From a virus, in the IMG/VR virus record IMGVR_UViG_3300020172_005026, positions 1-33,523 of that record: 33,523 nucleotides of DNA; one strand, 5' to 3'. This document shows, piece by piece, positions 15,523 to 23,574 of the stretch (position 1 is its first letter; each line of letters begins with the position of its first letter). Under the pieces are notes generated by a model. That model searched no databases. It saw only the letters and a program-made list of their open reading frames with translations, and was not told the origin of the DNA. A program made the translations under genes and the position numbers.

Positions 15523-15528
15523 TATAAT
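15523..15528 (+). promoter_or_regulatory. Candidate -10 box close to start codon
   Basis: A perfect TATAAT at 15523-15528 ends eight bases before the ATG at 15537, in the short gap after TerL. No SD is visible for that ATG. It fits the leaderless pattern with a slightly longer gap. The -35 box is not clear. Confidence 0.4.
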
Positions 15529-15536
15529 AAACAAAT

Positions 15537-16553
15537 ATGTCTTCAAATATTAAAACAGCTCAATTTGGTGGTGTAGGTGGTGGATATTCTAATTCATATT
15601 CACCTGGCGCTAGTCCATTGACCAAAGGCTCTGGTAGTGGACCTGGTGGAGTCAACATTAACAATGATGATAACAATACCCTAAATAGACAAATTGAACG
15701 CACTCATCTCGATATGGATATGAGTGATGACAATATGGAATCTAGGTTAACTCATCAGCACAAATATTATGAAGAAAATAAAAATTACAAGCTAACTCCC
15801 GAAGAGAGACTGCGCGAAAAATTCAGAGCTAAATTGCATCAAATGCATGAGGAAATGCAAAAACATGCAGATTCACTATACAAAAATAGCCCTGAATATA
15901 TAAATAAGAATTTCCAACCTAAGCCTGAACATATTGAAACATACGAAACTCAGTTAGAAAAAAGACATCTGTACAAGGCAAAACAAAAATTTGATTTTGA
16001 AGATGAAATAGTTCCACAGATAAAACCATCAAGAGTTCATTACTCTATTTCAGAAAATGACATAATTAAAGTTGCTCAAGAAATTCAAAAAACAAGAAGA
16101 AATAGACTTACAGATTTTGAAGAGCCAACTTATGAAAGTGAAGACCCAATTCCAGAACAAATGGGTGATTATTCTCCTATAGGCAAAACTCCTACATTGA
16201 AAAATTTTGTTCGTCCATCAGATTTAAATGATTATTTTCAAGCACAAATGAATGAAAAAACTCCTGATGCAGATGGATTTAATGAATATCAACTTAAAGA
16301 TACAATATTAGATTATCCTGATAGAGATACTTTACCAAATGTCTACCCTAGAAGTGAAATAGCTAACGAACCAGCGGACAATGGTATTTTGAAAATGAAT
16401 CCTGGTGTTTCTATTGAGGGAAATTTAAATCCTGAAAGAAATAAGACAACCAGGTTTGACAGAAACAATATCACCAAAGAAGATGGTGGTGTTGAAGAAG
16501 TTTATGATGGTTCTGCCTTCTTTGGAATACATACACCATCTACATACTCATAA
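15537..16553 (+). CDS. Unknown head-module protein with Gly/Ser-rich start
   Basis: The 338-residue hydrophilic protein is not recognised. Residues 10-45 are low-complexity Gly/Ser/Asn. Residues 60-150 form a charged helical region (EERLREKFRAKLHQMHEEMQ), and the rest is polar with many Pro, Asp and Asn and no clear domain. There are no cysteine motifs, membrane segments or signal peptide. It lies between TerL and UDP-galactopyranose mutase, possibly read from a leaderless mRNA using the TATAAT at 15523. The composition suggests an extended or partly disordered virion protein, but that is weak inference. Confidence 0.7.
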   Translation: MSSNIKTAQFGGVGGGYSNSYSPGASPLTKGSGSGPGGVNINNDDNNTLNRQIERTHLDMDMSDDNMESRLTHQHKYYEENKNYKLTPEERLREKFRAKLHQMHEEMQKHADSLYKNSPEYINKNFQPKPEHIETYETQLEKRHLYKAKQKFDFEDEIVPQIKPSRVHYSISENDIIKVAQEIQKTRRNRLTDFEEPTYESEDPIPEQMGDYSPIGKTPTLKNFVRPSDLNDYFQAQMNEKTPDADGFNEYQLKDTILDYPDRDTLPNVYPRSEIANEPADNGILKMNPGVSIEGNLNPERNKTTRFDRNNITKEDGGVEEVYDGSAFFGIHTPSTYS

Positions 16554-16570
16554 TATGTAAAAACATATTA
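16551..16570. repeat. Hairpin bridging stop and next start
   Basis: TAATATGT (16551-16558) and ACATATTA (16563-16570) are perfect 8-base arms around AAAA. The left arm includes the stop codon of the previous gene, and the right arm ends on the A of the mutase ATG. The AT-rich stem is weak but could limit start-codon access, or serve as an operator. Confidence 0.45.
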
Positions 16571-17688
16571 TGTATGATTATTTGATTATAGGAGCTGGAT
16601 TATTTGGCTCTATATTTGCATACGAAGCAAATAAAGCTGGTAAAAAAGTATTAGTTATTGATAAAAGAAATCATATAGGTGGAAATTGTTATTCAATTCC
16701 ATTTGACGATTATCATATTCATCGATATGGCCCACATATTTTTCATACATCTAAAAAATATATTTGGGATTATATCAATCAATTTTCTTCATTCAATAAT
16801 TATTCCCATAGAATAAAAGCTCATACTGATGATAGATTATATTCTATACCTATAAACTTGAATACATTTAATCAAGTTTGGCCTGATGTAAATACTCCAG
16901 AACAAGCTAAACAAAAATTATCTCAAGAAATTATCCCATGTCAAAACCCTGAAAATCTTGAAGATCATATATTGTCTCAAGTTGGCCCTACATTATATAA
17001 AAAATTCATTTATGGATATACCAAAAAACAATGGGGCAAAGATCCAAAAAAATTACCAGCTTCAATTATAAAAAGGCTACCAATAAGATTTACTTTTAAT
17101 GATAGATGGTTTCATGACAATGATGTTTATGAAGGCATTCCTACAAATGGCTACACACCCATATTTGAAAAACTTTTATCAGGTATAGAAGTGCATCTAA
17201 ATACTGATTATTTTGCAGATAGAACATACTTTGATTCATTAGCTAAAAAAATAGTTTATTCAGGGCAAATTCAACAGTATTTTGACTACATGTATGGGGA
17301 TTTAGAATACAGAACATTAGAATTTAAGGATTTCAAGATACAAGCTGAAGATTATCAGGGTGTATCAATTATAAATTATCCCTCTAATGATGTAGCTTGG
17401 ACAAGAATTATCCAGCATAAACATTTTCATTTTAGTAAATCACCAATGGATTTTATTACATATGAATATTCAAAGCAATACAATAAAAATGATCCAAATC
17501 AAATTCCTTATTATCCAATCAACACTGAAGAGAATAATCTTATATACAAACAATACAAACTTTATGCTGAAAAAGAACATTCAAAATTGATTGTTGGTGG
17601 AAGATTAGGTAACTATAGATATTATGATATGGATATGACTATAGGAAATGCCTTGACTACTGTCAAGAAAGAACTTGAAGGAATTTAG
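16570..17688 (+). CDS. glf: UDP-galactopyranose mutase
   Basis: This flavoenzyme interconverts UDP-galactopyranose and UDP-galactofuranose, the donor for galactofuranose glycans. The FAD-binding start is YLIIGAGLFGS (G8, G10, G13), with VIDKRNHIGGNCY binding the FAD ribose region. Family segments follow in order: YGPHIFHT, KKQWGKDPKKLPASIIKRLP, FNDRWFHDNDVYEG, INYPSNDVAWTRIIQHKH, and C-terminal GGRLGNYRYYDMDMTIGNAL. At 372 residues it is full length. The enzyme appears intact. It lies inside the structural block, and no galactofuranosyltransferase is visible in this window. No SD is visible before the ATG, and an 8-base hairpin overlaps the start. I infer a role in decorating virion or host surface with galactofuranose. 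Confidence 0.95.
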   Translation: MYDYLIIGAGLFGSIFAYEANKAGKKVLVIDKRNHIGGNCYSIPFDDYHIHRYGPHIFHTSKKYIWDYINQFSSFNNYSHRIKAHTDDRLYSIPINLNTFNQVWPDVNTPEQAKQKLSQEIIPCQNPENLEDHILSQVGPTLYKKFIYGYTKKQWGKDPKKLPASIIKRLPIRFTFNDRWFHDNDVYEGIPTNGYTPIFEKLLSGIEVHLNTDYFADRTYFDSLAKKIVYSGQIQQYFDYMYGDLEYRTLEFKDFKIQAEDYQGVSIINYPSNDVAWTRIIQHKHFHFSKSPMDFITYEYSKQYNKNDPNQIPYYPINTEENNLIYKQYKLYAEKEHSKLIVGGRLGNYRYYDMDMTIGNALTTVKKELEGI

Positions 17689-17714
17689 CTTCATTACCAG
17701 TAAAGAAGTTTATT

Positions 17715-18152
17715 ATGGACTTTGTCAAATTACAAAAACTTGTGAAATTAGCTCACAATTTAGACTTGAATGGTGAGTATAAAAAAGCTGATAAAGTTTT
17801 TGTAAAATTATCTTCGTATTTACCAGAACAGTCAGTCACACAAGTTCAAAATGTTCAACAAGTTGATTTAAGTGAAGACAGTGTTCTTCTAGATGAAATT
17901 AATGAAAACTGGAAAAATTATTTTGATAAACATCCTCCTTTAGTTGTTAAAGAAACTAAAGGTAGACCAGCTGCAAAAGATGATATGAGCCAAGAAGCTC
18001 AAATGCATGGTTCTCAAACAGATGGTGCAGCAGCATATGACCCTGGCAATCCAGCATCAAGTCCTAGTATGCAAAATGATTTATCGAGATTTGAATGGGA
18101 CAATATGCGTGATGAAAATCACCCAGAGTACGACAGAATCCCAGTTAGATAG
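17715..18152 (+). CDS. Unknown head-module protein with amphipathic N-terminal helix
   Basis: The 145-residue protein starts MDFVKLQKLVKLAHNLDLNG, then EYKKADKVFVKLSSYL. This LxKLAxxLDxxGxYxxADKV helix pair is a pattern I recall from N-termini of large-phage virion proteins, where it may serve as an assembly or packaging tag; this is memory, not a search result. The rest is a polar, probably flexible tail rich in Gln, Asp and Pro (SQEAQMHGSQTDGAAAYDPG). AAGAAG six bases upstream may be the SD. It precedes the gene at 18164 by 11 bases. The function is unknown. Confidence 0.65.
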   Translation: MDFVKLQKLVKLAHNLDLNGEYKKADKVFVKLSSYLPEQSVTQVQNVQQVDLSEDSVLLDEINENWKNYFDKHPPLVVKETKGRPAAKDDMSQEAQMHGSQTDGAAAYDPGNPASSPSMQNDLSRFEWDNMRDENHPEYDRIPVR

Positions 18153-18163
18153 AGGAAAAGAAT

Positions 18164-18655
18164 ATGCCAATTCCAATTAAACCAGTACACAGCTTAGATT
18201 TACATGCCGAACTATTTGATGGACCTTCTATGGAGGGTTTAGGATTGTCTGATATCCAAATTCAAATGCTTGGTATTTCAAATGCTCCTAAGAAAGAAGC
18301 ATCTGTAAAGCTAAGCGACAAGTATATTACTATGCTTAAAGCTATTGACCAAAATATTAATGAAATTGTAACTGCTGCTAATATTTTTGTCAACAATCCT
18401 GAAACTAAATTTTGCAGTGTGCCAAGTGAAATTTCTGATAATGATTTACTTTCTCTTAAAACAGCTGGCTTAATTTCAGGCAATGGAAGAACAGTGAATC
18501 TTACAGAAAGAGGCAAGCTAACCCTTAGAGATTTTTATCTTAGCACCGAAAATACTAATGAATTTAGAAAAGCACGTACTAAAGATAAATTTGATTTAAA
18601 TGAAGCTCGCGAAGTCAAAGTAGCTAATACTAAGTTTAAAAAAGTAGCTTCATGA
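18164..18655 (+). CDS. Unknown head-module protein with winged-helix-like segment
   Basis: This 163-residue protein has a GAGGA SD. After a polar N-terminus (1-45), residues 46-75 are helical (LSDKYITMLKAIDQNINEIV). Residues 85-125 (DLLSLKTAGLISGNGRTVNL, then TERGKLTLRDFYL) look like the helix-turn-helix and wing of a winged-helix fold, where LKxxGLI plus LTxxGKxxL is typical. The C-terminus is basic (AREVKVANTKFKKVAS). It could bind DNA or a partner in the capsid. Its TGA stop is in frame with the following DUF192 reading frame with no intervening stop, so read-through would fuse the two (see the entry at 18652). Confidence 0.65.
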   Translation: MPIPIKPVHSLDLHAELFDGPSMEGLGLSDIQIQMLGISNAPKKEASVKLSDKYITMLKAIDQNINEIVTAANIFVNNPETKFCSVPSEISDNDLLSLKTAGLISGNGRTVNLTERGKLTLRDFYLSTENTNEFRKARTKDKFDLNEAREVKVANTKFKKVAS

Positions 18656-18727
18656 CTCACTAGTTTTGACAATCAGTTTGATGTCAGATTTGTAGCAGAT
18701 ACAGAAAAAACTAGAAGAAAAGGCTTG
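18652..18727 (+). other. Recoding or frameshift site at the start of the DUF192 gene
   Basis: An ATG at 18652 overlaps the previous TGA as ATGA, the typical coupling form. It reads Met-Thr-His and then TAG at 18661. Skipping the single T at 18661 gives an open frame (SFDNQFDVRFVADTEKTR) that runs into the DUF192 frame. The same frame is also reached by reading through the TGA at 18653. No ATG, GTG or TTG lies in that frame before TTG 18725. The options are a real +1 frameshift, UGA read-through, or a one-base insertion. Confidence 0.6.
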
Positions 18728-19033
18728 ATGTTTGCTAAGCCTTTAAAAGAATATGAAGTAGTTTACTTCATATTCGATTACCCAGATGGATATTCGTTTT
18801 GGAATAAAAATGTAGATTTTCCATTAACTTTAGCTTTTTGCGATGGTGATGGAAAGATTTTAGACTTCAAAGATTTGGATGCTAACAGTGAAAAATCTGT
18901 TGGTCCTGATTCTAACAAAGTAAAAATTGTTGTAGAAGCTAATAAAGATACATTTGAAAAACTAGGAATTAAAGTGGGTGACAAGTTAATTTTGAAGGAT
19001 AGAAAATTAATTCTAGATAAAAAAACTAAATGA
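18725..19033 (+). CDS. DUF192 (UPF0127) family protein; true start probably upstream
   Basis: The family signature is clear: RKGLMFAKPL, then FIFDYPDGYSFWNKNVDFPL (the FWMKNTxIPLD motif), LAFCDGDGKIL, and C-terminal FEKLGIKVGDKL. DUF192 is a small beta-rich fold of unknown biochemical role. The in-frame starts, TTG 18725 and ATG 18728, would drop the conserved first strand VRFVADTEKTRR that is encoded immediately upstream without a stop. The annotated start is therefore likely too short, and full expression needs recoding, or the gene carries a one-base lesion. AAGG four bases before ATG 18728 could support a shorter product. It lies among head genes between a winged-helix-like protein and an abundant-looking charged protein. 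Confidence 0.8.
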   Translation: MMFAKPLKEYEVVYFIFDYPDGYSFWNKNVDFPLTLAFCDGDGKILDFKDLDANSEKSVGPDSNKVKIVVEANKDTFEKLGIKVGDKLILKDRKLILDKKTK

Positions 19034-19082
19034 ATACATTAAAGGTTATAAACCAAAAATTTTAGAAGGTTTTAATGTATTC
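19032..19082. repeat. 12-base inverted repeat in a 5-prime leader
   Basis: GAATACATTAAA (19032-19043) and TTTAATGTATTC (19071-19082) are perfect 12-base arms. The 27-base centre contains a smaller GGTT/AACC hairpin. The structure ends about seven bases before the GAGGAG SD of the gene at 19106. It has no T run after it, so it looks like a leader structure or operator, not a terminator. Confidence 0.55.
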
Positions 19083-19105
19083 TTTCTTGAGGAGAAAAAA
19101 TAATT

Positions 19106-20080
19106 ATGGCAGATAGAATCTTCCCAAATACCTTCAAAGAGGAACCATTGGATTCTGATTTGGTTTTCAAAGGTATCGATTGGGACAATTTCAACACCAA
19201 GCTTGCAGAAGTTAAGAATGGTGAGCACAACAACGAGCTTCCAGAAGAATTCAGAGAAATTCTTGCTAAAAAGAATTCTGAAGACATGCCTAAAGAAGTT
19301 GAAGAAAAGTTCGAAGAGAAGAACAAAGAAAATGACAAAAAAGATGGCAATCTTTCTAATGTTCCTGAAGGTCTTCGCGATCATGTAAGAAAAATGCAAG
19401 AAAAAGCTAAAGGCAAGAAATCTGAAAAATCTGAAGAAGAGTCAGAAGATCACGATGAAGCAAGTGAAAAGGGCAGCATGAAGAAGAAAGCTTATCACTT
19501 TACTCATCCTGCACAACTCACAGCTGAAGCTATTGAAGCTGCTCAGTCTTCAGGTAATGAAGAATTAGTAAAAGCTATTGTTGCAGCTAGACATGAGAGA
19601 AGAGTTAGATTAGCTAGCAAAATCGAAGAAAAGGTCGCTGAAGAAGTTGAGATTAACGAAAAGTTAGCTCAAAGAAAAGCTTACAGAGAATCTTTGGTAA
19701 ACAAAGTAGTAAAAGCTGAATCATCAAAGCGAACCAGAACATCTTCTTCTGATGATTTTGTAAAGGTATCAAACATGTCAAATTCATCCAAAAAAGTATT
19801 TGCTGCTAAGGCAATTGCTCAAGGCTTCCCACAAGAATATGTTGAAGCAATGCTTGGCAATAATGAAACCATTAAAGCTGACAACACTGAAGAAATCAGA
19901 AATGTTATGTCTTCAGAACTTTCACTCAACATCAAGAAGTCCGCTGTTTCATCAATGGTCAAGGTTGCTAAGCTTACCGATGCTGATTATTCTAGATTAG
20001 TTAGCTATTGGAAGAATGAACTTGGCTATGGTGACCAAGAGTGGATTGACGCATTATTCACCAAAAAGTACGACAAATAA
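19106..20080 (+). CDS. Highly charged head-module protein, unknown function
   Basis: The 324-residue protein has a strong GAGGAG SD. Residues 40-130 are extremely Lys/Glu/Asp-rich (EKFEEKNKENDKKDG, KSEKSEEESEDHDEA). Residues 135-200 are helical (LTAEAIEAAQ, EELVKAIVAARHERRVRLAS), and the C-terminal 100 residues form a more globular helical part ending SYWKNELGYGDQEWIDALF. The AARHERRVRLA segment resembles ARRAKREEVLRKYA in the protease fusion and ARRAEREDILRRLA in the scaffold-like protein. The composition fits a scaffold or internal head protein. It is closed by a hairpin at 20093-20119. Confidence 0.7.
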   Translation: MADRIFPNTFKEEPLDSDLVFKGIDWDNFNTKLAEVKNGEHNNELPEEFREILAKKNSEDMPKEVEEKFEEKNKENDKKDGNLSNVPEGLRDHVRKMQEKAKGKKSEKSEEESEDHDEASEKGSMKKKAYHFTHPAQLTAEAIEAAQSSGNEELVKAIVAARHERRVRLASKIEEKVAEEVEINEKLAQRKAYRESLVNKVVKAESSKRTRTSSSDDFVKVSNMSNSSKKVFAAKAIAQGFPQEYVEAMLGNNETIKADNTEEIRNVMSSELSLNIKKSAVSSMVKVAKLTDADYSRLVSYWKNELGYGDQEWIDALFTKKYDK

Positions 20081-20092
20081 TCCTCAAGAATA

Positions 20093-20119
20093 ATCCCAGG
20101 GAGATTTTCTCCCTGGGAT
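20093..20119 (+). terminator. Strong hairpin, terminator-like but without T run
   Basis: ATCCCAGGGAG (20093-20103) and CTCCCTGGGAT (20109-20119) are perfect 11-base GC-rich arms around ATTTT. AAAA follows on the + strand, not T residues, so it may act as an RNA-processing or stability element or a factor-dependent terminator. Confidence 0.6.
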
Positions 20120-20159
20120 AAAACTGTGGAAAAATATATTACCAGGAAAATTATATAAC

Positions 20160-20975
20160 ATGAGCAAGTTCAGAAAAGTAAATGAAACTGAAAATATACC
20201 AAGTTTCATAGAAAAAAGATTTATTGGAGCTTCAGTAGAAATTGACGAAGATCCATATGCTGAATTAAAAAAGAACTCTACCGAAAATAGAATGAAAATT
20301 TCTAAGCAACAAATCGGTATGGAAAAAGAAGCTACAAGTCTTGCAAAATCCTGGGAGAAGATTTCTGGTGCTTCTATGTATGATGATCTTCGACCACAAT
20401 CTTTTGAAGAAAGACTTGCTAACCTTGAACCAGGTTCAATTAGAAGATCAGACTATGCCACTGATAATGGCGACAATGTAAGAACAACCACAAGCGGTTT
20501 GAAGGCATTCTCCTCTGAAGATTACATGAATGCAATGCTTTCAAGATCTGCTTCTATTTTCAACCCAGATATGATTGCTATTACAGAAGAATTTTTGAAT
20601 AGCCAAGCTGAAACTTCTAACCAAGCTGTTGCTGATTTAGCACAAAAAAGAGAAGCTAAAGCATCAAGACATAATACTTGGGAAGAGAAGCAACTCAATA
20701 CTATCAGAAAATCTAATGTTGTTAATTCTAGAGCTCATTCTATTTTGAGAACTTCTAACGATACAGAGTCAAATTCCCAATTTGGAATGATTGATCCTAA
20801 TCTTCTTGATGCAAGAGAAAATATGAGATTTGCTAATCAAGAAAAGAATAGAATGGACAGATTAGCAATTAAGAAAAACAATGAAGAGAATATGAATTAC
20901 AATTCTCAACAAAGAGCTAAGACAGTTTCTGAAATCTATAGCTCTATTGATTTGAATTTTGACGATTTAGACTAA
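20160..20975 (+). CDS. Unknown hydrophilic head-module protein
   Basis: The 271-residue protein is not recognised. It is mostly predicted helical and polar, with repeated Asn/Ser/Arg-rich stretches (FLNSQAETSNQAVADLAQKR, TIRKSNVVNSRAHSILR) and an acidic C-terminus IYSSIDLNFDDLD. It contains no cysteine, so it lacks the zinc motifs seen in its neighbours. The start lies after the hairpin at 20093, with AGGA about 11 bases upstream; TATATT at about 20135 could be a -10 box. The next gene starts two bases after its stop. A scaffold, core or connector-associated role is possible from position only. Confidence 0.7.
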   Translation: MSKFRKVNETENIPSFIEKRFIGASVEIDEDPYAELKKNSTENRMKISKQQIGMEKEATSLAKSWEKISGASMYDDLRPQSFEERLANLEPGSIRRSDYATDNGDNVRTTTSGLKAFSSEDYMNAMLSRSASIFNPDMIAITEEFLNSQAETSNQAVADLAQKREAKASRHNTWEEKQLNTIRKSNVVNSRAHSILRTSNDTESNSQFGMIDPNLLDARENMRFANQEKNRMDRLAIKKNNEENMNYNSQQRAKTVSEIYSSIDLNFDDLD

Positions 20976-20977
20976 TA

Positions 20978-21919
20978 ATGGAACCAAATGCTAATAGCGA
21001 TATCCCTTTAGCCTCAAATCCAGCCACAGCTGAGAAATTGGGGCTAAATAACCAGCTTTTGAATGGCTCTGATGAAACTAATGGTCTTTCACCAAAAGAA
21101 TTATCAGGGTTTCTTACTAAAGTTGTAAATGGTTATAAGGGGGAAGCGATGACTTCAGAGCTAGAGCAGTTTCTTGCTAAAGCAAAAAATGATGAAGTTA
21201 TCGATGCTTTAAAGAAAATAGGAAATGCAGAAAAGTTTTACGAAACTAATGAAACACCTATTACAGATCCATCTACTGGTAAACAAGATCCTAAAGCATC
21301 AGAATTAGCAACAAAGTTATTAGAAAAAATTAAACCACTTATAGAGGCTAAGAGAATGTACAATCACAGAATTGCTCAAACAGTTCAAAAGAAAAAAAAG
21401 AAAACTAGAGGCAACCCTTTTAGAGTTTTAATGGGAAAAGTTGGAAAACTTTTAGACCATGGAATTGAAAAGACTGATATTGTACGTTACTTAGCTAAAT
21501 TGAAGTATTGGAATGGCGAAACAATTGAAAGAGCTGTTGATATTGTTCGTGACTACAATAAGAAAAAGAAAACTAAAGAAACTAAAACTAAATCTACTTC
21601 CAAAAAAGAAGTGGTAAAAGATGTTATTGAAGACACTAAGAATCATAAAGAATCTTCATACAACAGTAATATTAAGGTAGCAGCTTTGGATTATGACAAA
21701 GCTCCCGATTTTACTAAAAGATCTACTCCTGAACTAATTATGAGAGTATGTTATCTTCTTGATGTAGTAGAAGATAATAAATCTACTATTCAAGTCAAAG
21801 ATATGGACAAAAATGTAGATAAGAAATCAGCAAAATCACAACTCAAGGAAATTAGAACAGCTCTTGAAAAGCGTGGTTTTGATAAGGATGATTTATCAAA
21901 CTTAGGATTGGGTATATAA
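20978..21919 (+). CDS. Unknown head-module protein with Lys-rich basic region
   Basis: The 313-residue protein is not recognised. The N-terminal 130 residues are acidic and helical (GFLTKVVNGYKGEAMTSELE). A basic helix (QTVQKKKKKTRGNPFRVLMG) starts near 135, followed by helices through 190. A Lys/Thr-rich linker (KKKKTKETKTKSTSKKE) lies near 195-212. The C-terminal 70 residues form a helical domain (TPELIMRVCYLLDVVEDNKS). The alternating acidic and basic segments could bind DNA or the portal. It overlaps nothing but sits two bases after the previous gene and one base before the next, so it is part of a tight operon. Confidence 0.7.
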   Translation: MEPNANSDIPLASNPATAEKLGLNNQLLNGSDETNGLSPKELSGFLTKVVNGYKGEAMTSELEQFLAKAKNDEVIDALKKIGNAEKFYETNETPITDPSTGKQDPKASELATKLLEKIKPLIEAKRMYNHRIAQTVQKKKKKTRGNPFRVLMGKVGKLLDHGIEKTDIVRYLAKLKYWNGETIERAVDIVRDYNKKKKTKETKTKSTSKKEVVKDVIEDTKNHKESSYNSNIKVAALDYDKAPDFTKRSTPELIMRVCYLLDVVEDNKSTIQVKDMDKNVDKKSAKSQLKEIRTALEKRGFDKDDLSNLGLGI

Positions 21920-21920
21920 A

Positions 21921-23573
21921 ATGAGCGATGGATATAAATTAAAAATAACAACTGAAAGTCCTAAAGCAATTAAAGAATTGGGCGGTGATAGCTTATTTTC
22001 TATGCTTGGTGACGTGATTCACTCTATCAAAAACCAAATGATGGATATGCCTTTTATGCCATCAGAATCCCCTTTCTTTAGTTTGAAAAAAGCTGATTTT
22101 GATATTGATGACCCAATAGTTAATAAGTTTTTTGGTGATGGTGGTTTTGATCTAGTTAATAAAGCAAAGGGCATGGATTCAAACAAAGCTCATGCTCATT
22201 TTGTAATGTGTTATCAAAATCTTAATAACTTTAGATTAGCAAATTTAAGAAACAATATTAGAACTGCATACAATAACTTACAAAATGCTTCAAACAATAA
22301 GAATGATGCAGTTAAGATGGAAAGAATTGCTAATAATGTAGAAAATAAATCTACTGGTTATTGGCAAATAGAATCCTTAAAAGCAATTGATAGTGCTGTT
22401 AAATTTGCATCTGTTTCTGAAAAGAAAACTCTAAGATTTGCTAGAGCTTTAACACTTAGAGGCGAAAAAGTTTATCTTGAGACAGCTTCTGAACTAATCA
22501 AAGATATTTTTGAATTAAACACACCAAAAAATAACACTAGATTAGCTTACACAACTCTTTCGACTCAAGACAATGAACCATATTTACTTTGTCCTAAAGG
22601 CAACTTTCAGGGCAAAGGAGCTGTTCCAATGGAAATTAGCAAATGTAGAGATAACTGCATTGACTCTAGAGTAGCTAAAGATGGAACTGTTTCATGTGCT
22701 TATCAAGATTGGCTCAAGGTAGCATTTGAACCTCATGCTAAAGTTATGAGTAGATTAGATGTTCATCATAGCCCAGATAATGAAGAAAATGCTCTTGAAC
22801 TTAAAGAAGGCGAAAGAAGCAAGAAACTTACTGAAGGTGAGTTTGGCTACGAAGCAAGATTTGATAAAAGCAATCAAGGTGCCAATGCTATGAGAGGAAA
22901 ACAAAACCTCACAGAATCAACAGAGAAACAACTTTCTGATAATAAGTCAGCGCAATGGGGTCATCAAGAGAAAGAAACAGCTAAAAGACCTAAGCAAGCA
23001 CAAACTGACCATACAAAAGTCATCAATGATCAATTGCCAAGAGAAAATCAAAAAGGCGAATCTTATTTATCTGAATTGCTAGATATGCTTAATAGGAAGA
23101 ATAAGAAATCTGATTATGACAATGTTAGAGAATATCAACTAGAACATGATGGATTACAATCTCATAGAGAAGAAATGAAAGAAAGCTATTCTGACCAACT
23201 AAATGCAGATTGGGATGAAGAGCCTGTCAACTACAGAGATGTTCTCAATGAAGAAAAAGAAGAACCAAAAGATTCAATAAGCAATCAGTTAAATAAAAAT
23301 ATTTCAACAGCATCAAAGAAAAAAGAACTTTCTCAAGAAGAAATTTTAGAAGATAGTAGAAGAAATGTCAAAACAGATGACACAAAAGAGATGCAACTGA
23401 AAGAAAAAAGAACATACAAATCTGATAAAGATATTGACAAAACTATCCAAGCATTATTAGAAGATGATGATTATCAGCAATTTTCTGATGAAGATTTAAA
23501 AGAATTTGCATCTGAATTAGGATTAGACTCTTATTTGGAAGATAAAAGAAACACATACAAGTTGGAGCCATAA
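21921..23573 (+). CDS. Unknown 550-residue head-module protein with Cys4 motif
   Basis: The protein has an N-terminal helical half (1-215) and a cysteine cluster at C224, C241, C245 and C257 (LCPKGNFQG, SKCRDNCIDS, GTVSCAYQDWL). The spacing suits a zinc site. The C-terminal 270 residues are highly charged and probably extended, with repeated short segments (NDQLPREN, SDQLNADW, SNQLNKNI) and a final acidic helix (DEDLKEFASELGLDSYLEDK). It starts one base after the previous stop. I do not recognise the family. Together with the next gene and the portal it may form the head-vertex complex, which is inference from position. Confidence 0.7.
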   Translation: MSDGYKLKITTESPKAIKELGGDSLFSMLGDVIHSIKNQMMDMPFMPSESPFFSLKKADFDIDDPIVNKFFGDGGFDLVNKAKGMDSNKAHAHFVMCYQNLNNFRLANLRNNIRTAYNNLQNASNNKNDAVKMERIANNVENKSTGYWQIESLKAIDSAVKFASVSEKKTLRFARALTLRGEKVYLETASELIKDIFELNTPKNNTRLAYTTLSTQDNEPYLLCPKGNFQGKGAVPMEISKCRDNCIDSRVAKDGTVSCAYQDWLKVAFEPHAKVMSRLDVHHSPDNEENALELKEGERSKKLTEGEFGYEARFDKSNQGANAMRGKQNLTESTEKQLSDNKSAQWGHQEKETAKRPKQAQTDHTKVINDQLPRENQKGESYLSELLDMLNRKNKKSDYDNVREYQLEHDGLQSHREEMKESYSDQLNADWDEEPVNYRDVLNEEKEEPKDSISNQLNKNISTASKKKELSQEEILEDSRRNVKTDDTKEMQLKEKRTYKSDKDIDKTIQALLEDDDYQQFSDEDLKEFASELGLDSYLEDKRNTYKLEP

Positions 23574-23574
23574 A

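Noticed and set aside
18653-18655. TGA as a sense codon (alternative genetic code) across the phage
   Set aside because: The other long genes use TGG for Trp and contain no internal TGA. The genes ending at 5528, 13396 and 19033 end at TGA with clean overlaps or gaps. Only the DUF192 site is odd, so a local event is more likely.
18653-18655. Selenocysteine insertion at the TGA before DUF192
   Set aside because: No selenocysteine-type stem-loop is obvious just after the TGA, and the site follows a basic C-terminus that looks like a normal end.
19046-19399. Phe-rich open frames on the - strand with membrane-like sequence
   Set aside because: They are antisense to Lys/Glu codons of the charged protein at 19106. 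Such frames read as Phe/Leu/Ser by composition.
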